64,000 bases of DNA from CAWUKT01 sp964352215 (GTDB taxonomy: Bacteria > Bacteroidota > Bacteroidia > J057 > JADKCL01). Location: the NCBI GenBank assembly GCA_964352215.1, contig CAYGRE010000004.1, positions 1 to 64,000 of the forward strand. The letters run 5' to 3'. Shown one piece after another: positions 1 through 8,868 of the stretch. Under the pieces are notes generated by a model that worked only from the letters and a program-made list of their open reading frames with translations, made no database searches and was not told where the DNA came from. How positions within the stretch are numbered: the first letter of the stretch is position 1; each line of letters starts with the position of its first letter. The position numbers and the translations under genes were made by a program.

Positions 1-474
1 GTGCATTTGCGCAAGCGTCCGGCTGGCAATGGGCGTCCCCTCTCCTGGGACAATGTCGCTTATGAATCCGATTCTCTCGGATATATCGTCGCGGATCACC
101 AGTCCCTGGGGCAACGGTCGGAGACGGTTGTCACCTGGTACAAGGCGCTGACCGATGGGCAGCCGGCGGATGAACGGAAGGCAGCTCAGGCCAGGACTTA
201 TGCCGAGTGGCAGGAGATGGTGGTGAAGGACCTGGAATGGATGCATCCTGGTATCCGTTCTGATATCAAACGGCTGGACGTTTGGGTTTGGGGGCATGGG
301 ATGATCCGGCCGGGGCCGGGGTTCATCACGGGCGAAGCGCGGAGGTTGGCGGCGGAGCCGGTGGGGCGGGTTCACTTTGCCCATACGGACTTGTCCGGGA
401 TCTCGATCTTCGAAGAGGCTTTTGCGCAAGGATTGCGTGCAGCCCGGGAAGTTTTGGAAGGGGGTGTTTCATGA
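1..474 (+). CDS. FAD-dependent amine-oxidase-like oxidoreductase, C-terminal fragment
   Basis: The reading frame is open from the first base, so this is the 3' part of a longer gene and the GTG at base 1 need not be a start. The 157 visible residues resemble the C-terminal third of flavin-dependent oxidoreductases of the amine oxidase/protoporphyrinogen oxidase type. They include the stretch WDNVAYESDSLGY, a segment rich in Trp and His (VWVWGHGMIRPGP), and the closing VHFAHTDLSGISIFEEA followed by an amphipathic helix. In this superfamily the last stretch closes the flavin site. The N-terminal Rossmann GxGxxG motif that would prove flavin binding lies outside the window. The stop overlaps the next start (ATGA), so the two genes are probably translated together. 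Substrate unknown. Confidence 0.6.
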   Translation: MHLRKRPAGNGRPLSWDNVAYESDSLGYIVADHQSLGQRSETVVTWYKALTDGQPADERKAAQARTYAEWQEMVVKDLEWMHPGIRSDIKRLDVWVWGHGMIRPGPGFITGEARRLAAEPVGRVHFAHTDLSGISIFEEAFAQGLRAAREVLEGGVS

Positions 475-1763
475 GCAGCGAAACCGGCAACCCAAAAAAT
501 CGAAGCGGTGGACCAAATATTAACCAAAGGGGTACCCCCTTGAACTCAGAAAGTCAAAGCACCCGCAAATCCTACTTTACTGGACAGCCTTGGATTCACA
601 CCCCCTGGACCGACATCCTTTTTGTACTTTTCCCTGCATTTCTGGCCACCGGTCTGATATTGTTCTTCCCCCGTTTCTTCCAGGAAAGCAGCGAAATGCA
701 ACCCTGGTTCTGGTTGTTGTTCATCGTCGGGGTGGATGTTGCCCATGTTTACAGCACCCTTTTCAGGACCTATTTCGACAAACAGGAATTCAATAAATAC
801 CGCCGTCCGCTCCTACTGATCCCGGTGATCGCCTGGGGAGTCGGGGCCATGCTCTATCTGGTTGACGGTATGATTTTCTGGCGAATCCTGGCCTACCTCG
901 CGGTTTACCATTTCGTTCGTCAACAATACGGTTTCTTCTCCATCTATGCCCGTAAGGAAAATCGCTCCCACTGGGAACGGCTGATTGATTCGGGCGCGAT
1001 CTATATGGCGACCATTTATCCGCTGGTGTATTGGCATACCCATTTGCCCCGGAACTTCTTTTGGTTCCTGCCCGGCGATTTTGTCAGTATTCCCTGGCCG
1101 GTTTTGGAATACATTGCACTGGGTTTCTATGGTTTCTGCCTGCTGGCCTATCTGGTCAAAGAGATTCGGTTCAGCATGGAGGGACGTCCATTCAATTTGC
1201 CCAAGAACCTGATCCTGCTCGGCACCATCCTTTCCTGGGGGATCGGGATTGTCTGGATGAACGGAGACCTTGCCTTTACTGCGACGAATGTGCTCGCGCA
1301 TGGAATTCCCTATATGGCATTGATCTGGTTCTATGGGCGCAAGAAGGCACTGGCAGCTTCTAGGGAAAATGCGCGTCCGAAGGGGCAAGCGAATCGAAAA
1401 AATGCGGCCTCGAATTCTCAGGCAACTGGAAACGAGGCTCGGCAAAGCCTCCCCTCCAAATCGAAGTATGCGCTCAACTGGAGGTCATTTTTCAAAGCTG
1501 AATTTCTCCCGGTATTTGTAGGCCTGCTCTTTGTCCTGGCCTACTTCGAAGAAGGCCTGTGGGATGGCTTGGTTTGGCGGGACCATGGAAGCTTGTTTCC
1601 CTGGGCGAAGGAATTCCCCTGGTTACAGGAGGAATGGTTGCTGGCGCTGGTAATCCCATTGCTGGCACTTCCGCAAATCACCCACTACGTGATCGATGGG
1701 TTTATCTGGCGGGTGCGCAAACCGAAATCCGAAACAGAACAAAAGTTGTTTGGTGGGGAGTAA
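471..1763 (+). CDS. polytopic membrane protein with conserved-looking histidines, function unknown
   Basis: This is a 430-residue protein with about ten hydrophobic segments. The chosen start is the ATG that overlaps the preceding stop by four bases; a longer reading from 282 would run over the oxidoreductase and is rejected. Histidines sit at or near membrane segments in the contexts DVAHVYSTLFRTYFD, AVYHFVRQQYGF, LAHGIPYMALIW and THYVIDGFIWR. This pattern would suit metal or heme binding, but I do not recognise a named family. Residues of about 290-337 form a hydrophilic, Asn/Ser/Ala/Lys-rich insert between membrane segments that looks like low-complexity expansion. Coupling to the flavin oxidoreductase suggests that the two act together, perhaps on a membrane-associated substrate; this is inference. 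Confidence 0.72.
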   Translation: MSSETGNPKNRSGGPNINQRGTPLNSESQSTRKSYFTGQPWIHTPWTDILFVLFPAFLATGLILFFPRFFQESSEMQPWFWLLFIVGVDVAHVYSTLFRTYFDKQEFNKYRRPLLLIPVIAWGVGAMLYLVDGMIFWRILAYLAVYHFVRQQYGFFSIYARKENRSHWERLIDSGAIYMATIYPLVYWHTHLPRNFFWFLPGDFVSIPWPVLEYIALGFYGFCLLAYLVKEIRFSMEGRPFNLPKNLILLGTILSWGIGIVWMNGDLAFTATNVLAHGIPYMALIWFYGRKKALAASRENARPKGQANRKNAASNSQATGNEARQSLPSKSKYALNWRSFFKAEFLPVFVGLLFVLAYFEEGLWDGLVWRDHGSLFPWAKEFPWLQEEWLLALVIPLLALPQITHYVIDGFIWRVRKPKSETEQKLFGGE

Positions 1764-1830
1764 TATAACCAAGTTGCACTCCCGACCTCAATGGGGTTCC
1801 GGCCCTGGCGTGCCGCGTTGTCGCCTGACC

Positions 1831-2862
1831 TTAACTGTATTCTGTTCCCCCAACTGAATCTTCCCTCCGCCCCTTCTCCCAAGCCCGAATCGCATCCAGC
1901 ACCATCCCGGGCTTCAAATCCATCATGCATTTAAAATGTCCTTTGGGGCATTCGTCGTATCCCAATTTGGTGCAGGGCCGGCAGCCCAAGCCGTCCACCT
2001 GCAGGTTGACAGCTTCCGCTTTCCAGGGATAAAATCCCAGTTCCGGCACGGTATTGCCCCAGAGGGTAAACAATGGCACCCCGAAAGCGGCGCCAATATG
2101 CATCAGCCCGGTATCATGGGTAATCAGATACGCGCATTTCCGGACCAGGGCCGCACTCAAGACCAGGTTGTACTGCCCCACTGCATCGAGGTGGTCCACC
2201 TTGAGTTGCGCCTTCAACACCGCTGCGTCTTCTTGATCCTCCGGTCCTCCCAGCAACAGAACCGGACGGTTCAGCGCATTCAACAATTCGACAAAGTAGG
2301 CAATCGGCCAGCGTTTGGTTGCATATTTACCCCCCAGCACCACCCCTACCGGAGCCGCCTTGAAATAGCGGTTGAGCACCTTAGCGGCCATCTCGTCAGC
2401 TTCAACCGGTAAATGAAGCTCCAATGGCCCCCTATCCAATTCGCAATTGAGCGGTTTCAAGGCTCTGGCATACCGCTCCACCGTATGTACCTGGGGCAGC
2501 TTGCCGATCTTGTACCGGGTGTGGAGGAGCACCGGCCAGCGGTCTTTGGAATACGTCCCCGAAGGGAGACGAAGGCGGGACTTGATGATGCGGGACCGGA
2601 TGTTCCGGTGGAGATCGAGGATGAAATCAAAATTCTCTGCCCGCAAGGCAGCGATGGTCGCATTCATATCCCCCTCAAACCGATGGACCTTGGCCAACAA
2701 GGGGTGTTCCTCCAGGAGGGGAGCATAAGCCGCCTTTGTAATAAAGTGTAATTCCGCCGCTGGGTAACAAGCATGAAGGCTCCTCACAATGGGGCTGGTG
2801 AGGATAACGTCGCCGATAGAACTGAGGCGAATGATCAGGATCTTGCGGGGATTTGATCTCAT
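1831..2862 (-). CDS. glycosyltransferase family 9 (heptosyltransferase-like)
   Basis: At 343 residues this is the usual size for GT9 enzymes, which add heptose or related sugars from a nucleotide donor to lipopolysaccharide core or other surface glycans at the inner face of the inner membrane. The N-terminal domain begins KILIIRLSSIGDVILTSP (residues 7-24), the typical GT9 opening. The donor-binding domain carries THDTGLMHIGAAFG (248-261), also typical of the family. A cysteine cluster (Cys294, 297, 305, 312) near the C-terminus is common in Bacteroidota members. It is divergent from the MBOAT gene across 48 bp. The acceptor and the exact sugar cannot be read from sequence. Confidence 0.9.
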   Translation of the reverse strand: MRSNPRKILIIRLSSIGDVILTSPIVRSLHACYPAAELHFITKAAYAPLLEEHPLLAKVHRFEGDMNATIAALRAENFDFILDLHRNIRSRIIKSRLRLPSGTYSKDRWPVLLHTRYKIGKLPQVHTVERYARALKPLNCELDRGPLELHLPVEADEMAAKVLNRYFKAAPVGVVLGGKYATKRWPIAYFVELLNALNRPVLLLGGPEDQEDAAVLKAQLKVDHLDAVGQYNLVLSAALVRKCAYLITHDTGLMHIGAAFGVPLFTLWGNTVPELGFYPWKAEAVNLQVDGLGCRPCTKLGYDECPKGHFKCMMDLKPGMVLDAIRAWEKGRREDSVGGTEYS

Positions 2863-2910
2863 TCAGGTTACAAAGAAAAGAAAGAATGGGGAAATAAGTA
2901 TTTTCGCACC

Positions 2911-4371
2911 ATGCTGTTCAACTCCCTGACCTTTGCTTTCTTTCTGCCGATAGTCTTCGGGCTGTACTGGTGGCTGGGGAAAAAGGCGAATGGCCTTCGG
3001 AATCAGAACATTCTCCTCTTGGTATGCAGCTATGTATTCTATGGCTGGTGGGACCCTAGATTCCTCAGCCTCATCTTCATTTCCTCTCTGACCGACTACC
3101 TGGCCGGGATGCAAATGGGGAGGCTCAAAGAAAAGCGGGACCGCAAGGGATGGCTATTCCTCAGCCTCGGGGTAAATCTGGGGATGCTGGGCTTCTTCAA
3201 ATACTACAATTTCTTTGCGGGGAGCTTTGTCGAGGGCTTTGGCAAGTTGGGAATAGAATTGGATCCGGTCACCCTCAATGTGGTCCTTCCGGTAGGGATC
3301 AGCTTTTATACCTTCCAGACCCTGAGTTATACCATCGATGTTTACCGCGGCACGATCCGCCCCCATTCCAATTGGATCAATTTCTTTGCCTATGTGAGTT
3401 TCTTCCCTCAATTGGTGGCGGGACCGATCGAAAAAGCCCGGGACTTACTGCCCCAATTCGAATTGCCCCGCAAGTTCAGCTACCCCTTGGCGGTCAGTGG
3501 TCTCCGGTTGATTCTCTATGGAATTCTGAAAAAAGTACTGGTTGCCGACCGTTTGGGGGAATACGTCACCCAAATCCACCAGCACCCCGATGAATACCAG
3601 GGATGGGACATCGTCATCGGGGCTGTCTTCTTCATGGTACAAGTCTATTGTGACTTCTCCGGATACTCCGACATTGCACTCGGATCGGCCCGCCTCTTCG
3701 GATTTAAATTGAGCATCAATTTTCGCACTCCCCTTTTCTCTACTTCGGCGGCAGAATTGTGGAGGCGCTGGCATATCAGCCTTAATGCCTGGTTCCGGGA
3801 CTACGTCTACGTTCCTCTCGGAGGGCGGCAGAAAGGCATAGGGCGGTTCTATGTCAATATGTTCATTGTCTTTATTGTTTCCGCCTTTTGGCATGGTGCT
3901 GGCTGGACTTACCTCGCCTGGGGTCTGATTTGCGCCTTTGCCTACCTGGTCGAAGGCTTGATCGGACACCCGCAACGAACGTCCGGCTTTCTGGCCAGCT
4001 TTTTTGGTTGGTGCTGGACCATCGGCACCTTCTGTTTCTCCTTGGTATTCTTCCGTGCCACTTCCATTGCTGATGCCACCCACCTGCTGGGTTCCCTGGA
4101 TGGAATCTTCTCTGCCCCCCTTTCCCTGTTCAGCAGTTTTGAATCGGAACTGGACCTGTTTCTGTCGGACTATTGGGAAGGTGCCTATCTGTTGGGATTA
4201 CTGGTCACCTTCTTCTCGTTTGAGCTCATGATCGGCAAAGGCACCCTGGATGAAGTCCTTGACAAATGGCCCCGGCCCGCAAGGTGGGCATTTTATTATT
4301 TGTCAATCGGCCTCCTCTACCTCCTGGGGGCTTATGGCATACCGCAGCAATTTATTTATTTCCAATTCTAG
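2911..4371 (+). CDS. MBOAT family O-acyltransferase (AlgI-like)
   Basis: This 486-residue polytopic inner-membrane protein belongs to the membrane-bound O-acyltransferase family, close to AlgI/DltB. Diagnostic sites are WRRWHISLNAWFRDY (284-298) and SAFWHGAGWTY (324-334); His328 is the expected catalytic histidine in the family. The N-terminus (MLFNSLTFAFFLPIVF) is the standard AlgI-type start. AlgI-like proteins pass acetyl groups across the membrane to a periplasmic partner that modifies a polysaccharide. The SGNH-like protein at 5439 is the likely partner, separated from it by a beta-barrel gene. The start lies 48 bp from the divergent GT9 start; an imperfect TAnnTTTG-like box (TATTTTCG) lies a few bases upstream of the ATG. 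Confidence 0.93.
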   Translation: MLFNSLTFAFFLPIVFGLYWWLGKKANGLRNQNILLLVCSYVFYGWWDPRFLSLIFISSLTDYLAGMQMGRLKEKRDRKGWLFLSLGVNLGMLGFFKYYNFFAGSFVEGFGKLGIELDPVTLNVVLPVGISFYTFQTLSYTIDVYRGTIRPHSNWINFFAYVSFFPQLVAGPIEKARDLLPQFELPRKFSYPLAVSGLRLILYGILKKVLVADRLGEYVTQIHQHPDEYQGWDIVIGAVFFMVQVYCDFSGYSDIALGSARLFGFKLSINFRTPLFSTSAAELWRRWHISLNAWFRDYVYVPLGGRQKGIGRFYVNMFIVFIVSAFWHGAGWTYLAWGLICAFAYLVEGLIGHPQRTSGFLASFFGWCWTIGTFCFSLVFFRATSIADATHLLGSLDGIFSAPLSLFSSFESELDLFLSDYWEGAYLLGLLVTFFSFELMIGKGTLDEVLDKWPRPARWAFYYLSIGLLYLLGAYGIPQQFIYFQF

Positions 4372-4492
4372 TCTAAAATGTAAGATTGGCCCGGAATGTG
4401 CTGTAACCTTTTTGTTCCGAACAATTCCAAGGCATTCGATTTTCTGCTACTCGCCATGTAGCCATTCTCTTACAATAATCAGAATTATTACC

Positions 4493-5260
4493 ATGAATCT
4501 TTTAGACTTCTCCCTCAGAAGGATGATTTGCCTTGTAGGCCTCCTATTCGCTTCCCTCACTTTTGTTCAAGCTCAGCAAAGTGAAATCGGGATTCAGCTC
4601 AAATCATTTGACTTATTTCGCTCCAGTGAACTTGAAAACAATCCTTTTAATCCAAGCGATCGTGACAACGGTTTCAATACAGGGATTTATTTGCAGAAAA
4701 ATCTGGACAAGTTCTATCTGAGGTACAATGCCAATGTTAACGGCAGAAGCAGTTTGCAGCAGTATACCGCCACAGATGGTACCTATGAAATCGATGTAGA
4801 GAATAAAATTTCATATTTCAACTCTACCATTGGAATAGAAATCGGTAAGAATATCGAACTGGGCAAACGTTTTCGGCTGCAGGTTGGAGCCGGATTGAAT
4901 TTGGCCAAGGTATGGACGGACAGGGGATTCAAAATTGAACCAATAGTGATAAATGGCTCATACACTGGAGGATATGATGAAATCACCCGGACCAGTCCGA
5001 GGCCATTCCGAATCATTCCTCTGCTTGTGATGCGAGCCGATTACCAGGTCAGTAACCGAGTACGGATAGGCTTTGGACTGGATTGGGGATATACCCTTCT
5101 AATTGCACGCGGGGACAGCGAATCTACGGTCAGGGAATTCGATTCCAACAATCAATTTGTTGGCGAGTCTAAGGTCGTCATATCGGAATCACTCACATCT
5201 ATCTATGCCCGTGGTCTTTCCAAGCCATTCCTCAACATTGGATTTAACCTTGGTAAATAA
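4493..5260 (+). CDS. outer-membrane beta-barrel protein (PorT-like fold), function unknown
   Basis: The protein has 255 residues with a signal peptide ending near FVQAQQ. The open frame extends upstream to 4250 over the MBOAT gene, but the ATG at 4493 directly precedes the signal peptide and is preferred. The mature part consists of short alternating strands rich in Tyr, Phe, Gly and Arg, for example FYLRYNANVNG, FRLQVGAGLNLAKV and VRIGFGLDWGYTLL, and ends in an aromatic/hydrophobic strand (LNIGFNLGK). This is the profile of an 8-10-stranded outer-membrane barrel. No specific family could be assigned. Its place between the acyltransferase and its presumed partner may be chance or may indicate a role at the outer surface. 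Confidence 0.75.
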   Translation: MNLLDFSLRRMICLVGLLFASLTFVQAQQSEIGIQLKSFDLFRSSELENNPFNPSDRDNGFNTGIYLQKNLDKFYLRYNANVNGRSSLQQYTATDGTYEIDVENKISYFNSTIGIEIGKNIELGKRFRLQVGAGLNLAKVWTDRGFKIEPIVINGSYTGGYDEITRTSPRPFRIIPLLVMRADYQVSNRVRIGFGLDWGYTLLIARGDSESTVREFDSNNQFVGESKVVISESLTSIYARGLSKPFLNIGFNLGK

Positions 5261-5281
5261 CCAGTAACGCCATGTATTTGC

Positions 5282-5315
5282 AACCGTACTTCCCTGGAGG
5301 TACGGTTCTTTTTTT
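5282..5315 (+). terminator. Rho-independent terminator
   Basis: An 8-bp inverted repeat (AACCGTAC with GTACGGTT) around a 10-nt loop is followed at once by C and a run of seven T. It closes the beta-barrel transcription unit 22 bp after the stop. Confidence 0.85.
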
Positions 5316-5410
5316 ACTTCAGTCCGGGATTTTGCCTGGGCCTGCGGTTTTACTCAAGCCTGGAATTTTGCCTGGACCTCCTATTTTACTCAAGCCTGGA
5401 ATTTTGCTTG
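5311..5410 (+). repeat. 36-bp imperfect tandem repeat, about 2.5 copies
   Basis: Copies start near 5324, 5359 and 5395 (the last partial). Each contains CTGGAATTTTGCCTGG or a close variant and then TTTTACTCAAG. The array fills the gap between the terminator of the barrel gene and the SGNH-like gene and ends 29 bp before the latter's ATG, so it lies in that gene's upstream region. Confidence 0.85.
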
Positions 5411-5438
5411 AAACGCTTTCTTCCCGATATTTCTACCC

Positions 5439-6440
5439 ATGCGTAGGTTCCTCCGGAATATTGTCCTGTTCTCCCTCCCATTTGTGGTCGGGTTGGTCTG
5501 GCTGTTTGCTGGCCCCTACGACAAGGAGTACGGCTATAATATGGTCACCAAGGACTGCCGCACGGGGAATTGGATCTACCGGCGCTTGTACGAAAGTCCC
5601 CATCCGGTGGATGTCGCTTTTCTGGGAACTTCTAAAACCATGTGCGATGTGCACGATGGGGTTTTGCAAGAACGATTGGCACAGGAAAAGGGGATTGAAG
5701 CAGAAGTCGCCAATTTTGGGGTCTGTAGAAAAGGGGAAAACCTGCATTACCTGATCGCCCGGGATCTTTTTGCCAAAAAACCACCCAAATATCTGTTTGT
5801 CGAGGTCAGCACCCACCTGGCCACCAACAGCCACTTCCATTTTCCTTACCTGGCCGAACCTGCCGACGTATTGGCGCCCCCCCTGGTGCTGAACCAGGAT
5901 TACCTGGGAGACATCGGTGACTTTACCTGGAACCGCCTGATCTACCAACGCGAAAACCTGCTCGGAATCCAGCGGGAATTCAATGATTTCCTGGATGATC
6001 CCCGGCACAGCTTTATGGAAGTCGCCAACGATATGGTGGCCGACTCCGCCAAAATGGCTCGCAAGGCAAAGTCGAGGTCGGTGGAATTCAAGGCAGCAAT
6101 ACCTACCGGAATGGGTGGTTGGTGGTATCAGATGACTTCCAACTATCCGCAAAAGTATTACAAGCGGATCTACGAGTTGGCCCAAGACCATCAAACCAAA
6201 GTGTTCTTTCTCTACCTGCCGGTTTATGGTGCAGCGGGAATACCACCACGGGAAATCGATTTCTACGCAGAGATGGGGGACGTTCTGATTCCACCCGACA
6301 GTGTGTTCTCCAATCCCGGTTGGCACATGGATGACAGTCACCTGAACCAGATAGGGGCCGGGAAATTTTCCGATTGGCTGACCAATACAGTAGGAAATAT
6401 CCTCTCCGCTGAACTTCCATCACAGGAATTGGTTGAATGA
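5439..6440 (+). CDS. SGNH-hydrolase-like membrane-anchored protein, probable MBOAT partner
   Basis: The 333-residue protein has an N-terminal membrane anchor (FLRNIVLFSLPFVVGLVWLF) and a periplasmic domain. The motif AFLGTSKTMCDVHDG (Ser65) matches the block I position of SGNH/GDSL-type enzymes as found in DltD/AlgJ-like partners. MDDSHLNQIGAGKFSDWL, with Asp298/Asp299 and His301, matches the C-terminal D-x-x-H block. Such proteins take the acyl group exported by an MBOAT protein and transfer it to a polysaccharide. The MBOAT gene lies 1.1 kb upstream on the same strand. The block I residue order departs from the classical GDSL, so catalysis is inferred. A 36-bp tandem repeat sits immediately upstream. 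Confidence 0.78.
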   Translation: MRRFLRNIVLFSLPFVVGLVWLFAGPYDKEYGYNMVTKDCRTGNWIYRRLYESPHPVDVAFLGTSKTMCDVHDGVLQERLAQEKGIEAEVANFGVCRKGENLHYLIARDLFAKKPPKYLFVEVSTHLATNSHFHFPYLAEPADVLAPPLVLNQDYLGDIGDFTWNRLIYQRENLLGIQREFNDFLDDPRHSFMEVANDMVADSAKMARKAKSRSVEFKAAIPTGMGGWWYQMTSNYPQKYYKRIYELAQDHQTKVFFLYLPVYGAAGIPPREIDFYAEMGDVLIPPDSVFSNPGWHMDDSHLNQIGAGKFSDWLTNTVGNILSAELPSQELVE

Positions 6441-6493
6441 AAAAGTACTGTTATCCATCCGGTGCCATCTTATCATTATCAATTCGCGAACCC

Positions 6494-8323
6494 ATGAAGC
6501 AACTTCTATTATTATCTTTCGCCGCTTTTTTTCTGCTTACCAGTTGTGGGCCTGCGGAAAAGGGGAATGAAAATGGAAATTCCGACATCTCCGACACCAC
6601 CAACATCTCCGAAACCGAACGCCTGCGCGTATTCCTCGACTCCACTTTTGACGAAGCTGTTTCCCGAGATCCTCAGTGGGAATCCCGCCTTGGCATCAGA
6701 ACCCATTACGGAGAATGGTCCGATTACAGCGATGAGAATGTATTGAAAGACATCGAGATCCAGGCCCGGGAATTCGAGGAAATGCAAAAGCGGATTGATT
6801 TTGATGCATTGGATACCCAGGGAAAGATCAGTTACCGCTTGGTGGAAACGAAGGTCAAAAGAGATGAGGCCCGGAAAGAGTTCCTTTATTATTCCTATCC
6901 GGTGGAGCAAATGCATGGTGCCCAATCCGAGCTTCCTTCCTTTTTGATCAATGTCCATCGGATTGACAGCGTTCCCGATGCGGAAGCCTATATTTCCCGG
7001 CTTCGAAAAATGCCGGTGCTCATGCGTCAGTTGGTCAAGAAGCTCGAAACGAGGGAAGCACTGGGGATCATCCCACCTCAATTTGTATTCCCGATGGTGA
7101 TCAGCGACAGCCGCAATATCATATCGGGAATTCCTTTTGACGATACCGATCGCTCTTCTCCCTTGTGGGAGGATTTTAAGACCAAGGTGAATGATGCGGA
7201 CTTTGGTGAGGAAGACACGGAGCGTTTGCTGGGAGAAGGGAAGCTTGCTTTGGTTGATTCCGTCCAATTGGCTTACGGCCTGCTCATCGCCAAACTCGAA
7301 TCCTTACAGGAGATCGCAGGTACGGACGATGGGGTATGGCGCTTCGCCAGGGGAGCTCAGTTTTACGACTATGCCTTACAACGCACCACGACCACCGATA
7401 TGAATGCCGAGGAAATCCACGACCTCGGGCTTCGGGAAGTGGCACGCATCCATGGAGAGATGAAAGAGATCATGGCAAAGGTGGAGTTTGAGGGTACGCT
7501 TCAGGAGTTCTTCGGATTCATGCGCAAGGATGAGCAATTCTATTACAGCAATGATGAGACCGGCCGGAACCGCTACCTGACCGAAGCTACTGCGGTGATC
7601 GACCAAATGCGGGAGACCTTGCCTGAATTTTTTGGTACCCTTCCCAAAGCCCCCATCGAGGTCAAAGCGGTCGAGCCCTACCGGGAGAAATCTGCCGGAA
7701 AAGCCTTTTACAACCGACCCGCCCCTGATGGCAGCCGACCCGGTACCTACTACGCGAACCTCTATGACATGGCCAATATGCCCTCATACCAGATGGAGGC
7801 CCTGGCCTTCCACGAAGGCATCCCCGGTCACCACATGCAGCTCGCGATTGCCCAGGAACTGGAAGGGCTACCTAAATTTAGAAAGCATACCAGCTTCACG
7901 GCTTATATCGAGGGGTGGGCCTTGTACTGTGAATTCCTTGCCAAAGAAATGGGCTACTACCAGGATCCGTATTCGGACTTTGGCCGTTTGGCCATGGAAT
8001 TGTGGAGGGCCTGCCGGTTGGTAGTGGATACCGGCATCCACTCAAAGAAGTGGACCCGGGAAGAGGCCATTGACTACCTGAAAGAAAACACCCCCAATCC
8101 GGAAGGTGATATTGTAAAGGCGATAGAGCGTTATATTGTGATGCCTTCCCAGGCCACGGCTTACAAAATCGGGATGTTAAAGATTCAGGAATTGCGGGCC
8201 AAAGCCGAAGAGGCCATGGGAGATAAGTTTGACATTCGTAAATTCCACGATGTAGTGATCACCAATGGCGCGGTGCCACTGGACATGCTGGAAGAATTGG
8301 TCGATGATTATATCAAGGGGTAA
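6494..8323 (+). CDS. DUF885 family lipoprotein, putative metallopeptidase
   Basis: The product has 609 residues. The open frame begins at 6437, but the ATG at 6494 gives a clean lipoprotein signal (MKQLLLLSFAAFFLLTSCG, cysteine at residue 18), so I use it. The DUF885 family is recognised by HEGIPGHHMQ (residues 440-449), an HExxH-like element followed by a second histidine. Related proteins are thought to be zinc peptidases, though substrates are mostly unknown. Later conserved parts include FTAYIEGWALYCE and WRACRLVVDTGIHSKKW. The length is normal for the family and the core is complete. The lipoprotein is expected in the periplasm. It is followed after 2 bp by the zinc-ribbon gene. Confidence 0.9.
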   Translation: MKQLLLLSFAAFFLLTSCGPAEKGNENGNSDISDTTNISETERLRVFLDSTFDEAVSRDPQWESRLGIRTHYGEWSDYSDENVLKDIEIQAREFEEMQKRIDFDALDTQGKISYRLVETKVKRDEARKEFLYYSYPVEQMHGAQSELPSFLINVHRIDSVPDAEAYISRLRKMPVLMRQLVKKLETREALGIIPPQFVFPMVISDSRNIISGIPFDDTDRSSPLWEDFKTKVNDADFGEEDTERLLGEGKLALVDSVQLAYGLLIAKLESLQEIAGTDDGVWRFARGAQFYDYALQRTTTTDMNAEEIHDLGLREVARIHGEMKEIMAKVEFEGTLQEFFGFMRKDEQFYYSNDETGRNRYLTEATAVIDQMRETLPEFFGTLPKAPIEVKAVEPYREKSAGKAFYNRPAPDGSRPGTYYANLYDMANMPSYQMEALAFHEGIPGHHMQLAIAQELEGLPKFRKHTSFTAYIEGWALYCEFLAKEMGYYQDPYSDFGRLAMELWRACRLVVDTGIHSKKWTREEAIDYLKENTPNPEGDIVKAIERYIVMPSQATAYKIGMLKIQELRAKAEEAMGDKFDIRKFHDVVITNGAVPLDMLEELVDDYIKG

Positions 8324-8325
8324 TT

Positions 8326-8868
8326 ATGGCGAAGGCAAAAAAGCAAGATAACCTAAGGAAACTGTTGCGGACGGGTTGTCCAAAGTGTGCAGCAGAGCAG
8401 GACAGCACCCGGGTACAGTGCAAAGTCTGTGGGGTGGATCTTCATCCAGACCTGGACAGTGAAACATTGGCGGCTGTTAATGGAGATGTCAAAGCCTTCG
8501 AGGAAGCATACAAGGAAGTACTCGAGCCGGGCAAAGGCAACCCCTATCATCCGCTCGACCGTGCCTCCAACAGCCTGAAACGGCTGTACAGAAACCGATC
8601 CTTCCCTGGGATGGAAGCCTTTCTGGATGCGGCAGGCAAGCTACTGCTCCCCCACCAATTGAAATTGCTGCAACGTACCCTGGTTGCCAACATGGCCCTC
8701 TTGGGAATCCTGATCTTATTTGCCCTGTTGCCCATCATGGCGGGGTGGCCGCTGATGATTGCCGGGGTTATGGGCCTGCCAGTAGTCGGCTGGGGAGTCA
8801 TTGCTTTCAAAGCCTATCGGCAATATGCCGATGTTAAAAAAAGGGTGGATGCACTGGACCAACCATAA
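8326..8868 (+). CDS. zinc-ribbon membrane protein, function unknown
   Basis: The 180-residue protein opens with a zinc-ribbon of the form C-x2-C-x10-C-x2-C (Cys18, Cys21, Cys32, Cys35). A soluble helical part follows, then two adjacent membrane segments (about residues 124-142 and 145-163), and finally a basic tail. It starts 2 bp after the DUF885 stop and overlaps the following DUF6787 gene, so these genes form an operon. I do not recognise a characterised homologue. Confidence 0.75.
   Translation: MAKAKKQDNLRKLLRTGCPKCAAEQDSTRVQCKVCGVDLHPDLDSETLAAVNGDVKAFEEAYKEVLEPGKGNPYHPLDRASNSLKRLYRNRSFPGMEAFLDAAGKLLLPHQLKLLQRTLVANMALLGILILFALLPIMAGWPLMIAGVMGLPVVGWGVIAFKAYRQYADVKKRVDALDQP

Noticed and set aside
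282..470. 5' extension of the 471-1763 membrane protein frame
   Set aside because: It overlaps the conserved end of the oxidoreductase in another frame and has no hydrophobic or family-like sequence; the ATG at 471 gives a neat ATGA overlap.
5272..5754. Plus-strand 160-codon frame across the 36-bp repeats
   Set aside because: Its Leu/Pro/Gly-rich start is the repeat itself and the rest is an out-of-frame reading of the SGNH-like gene.
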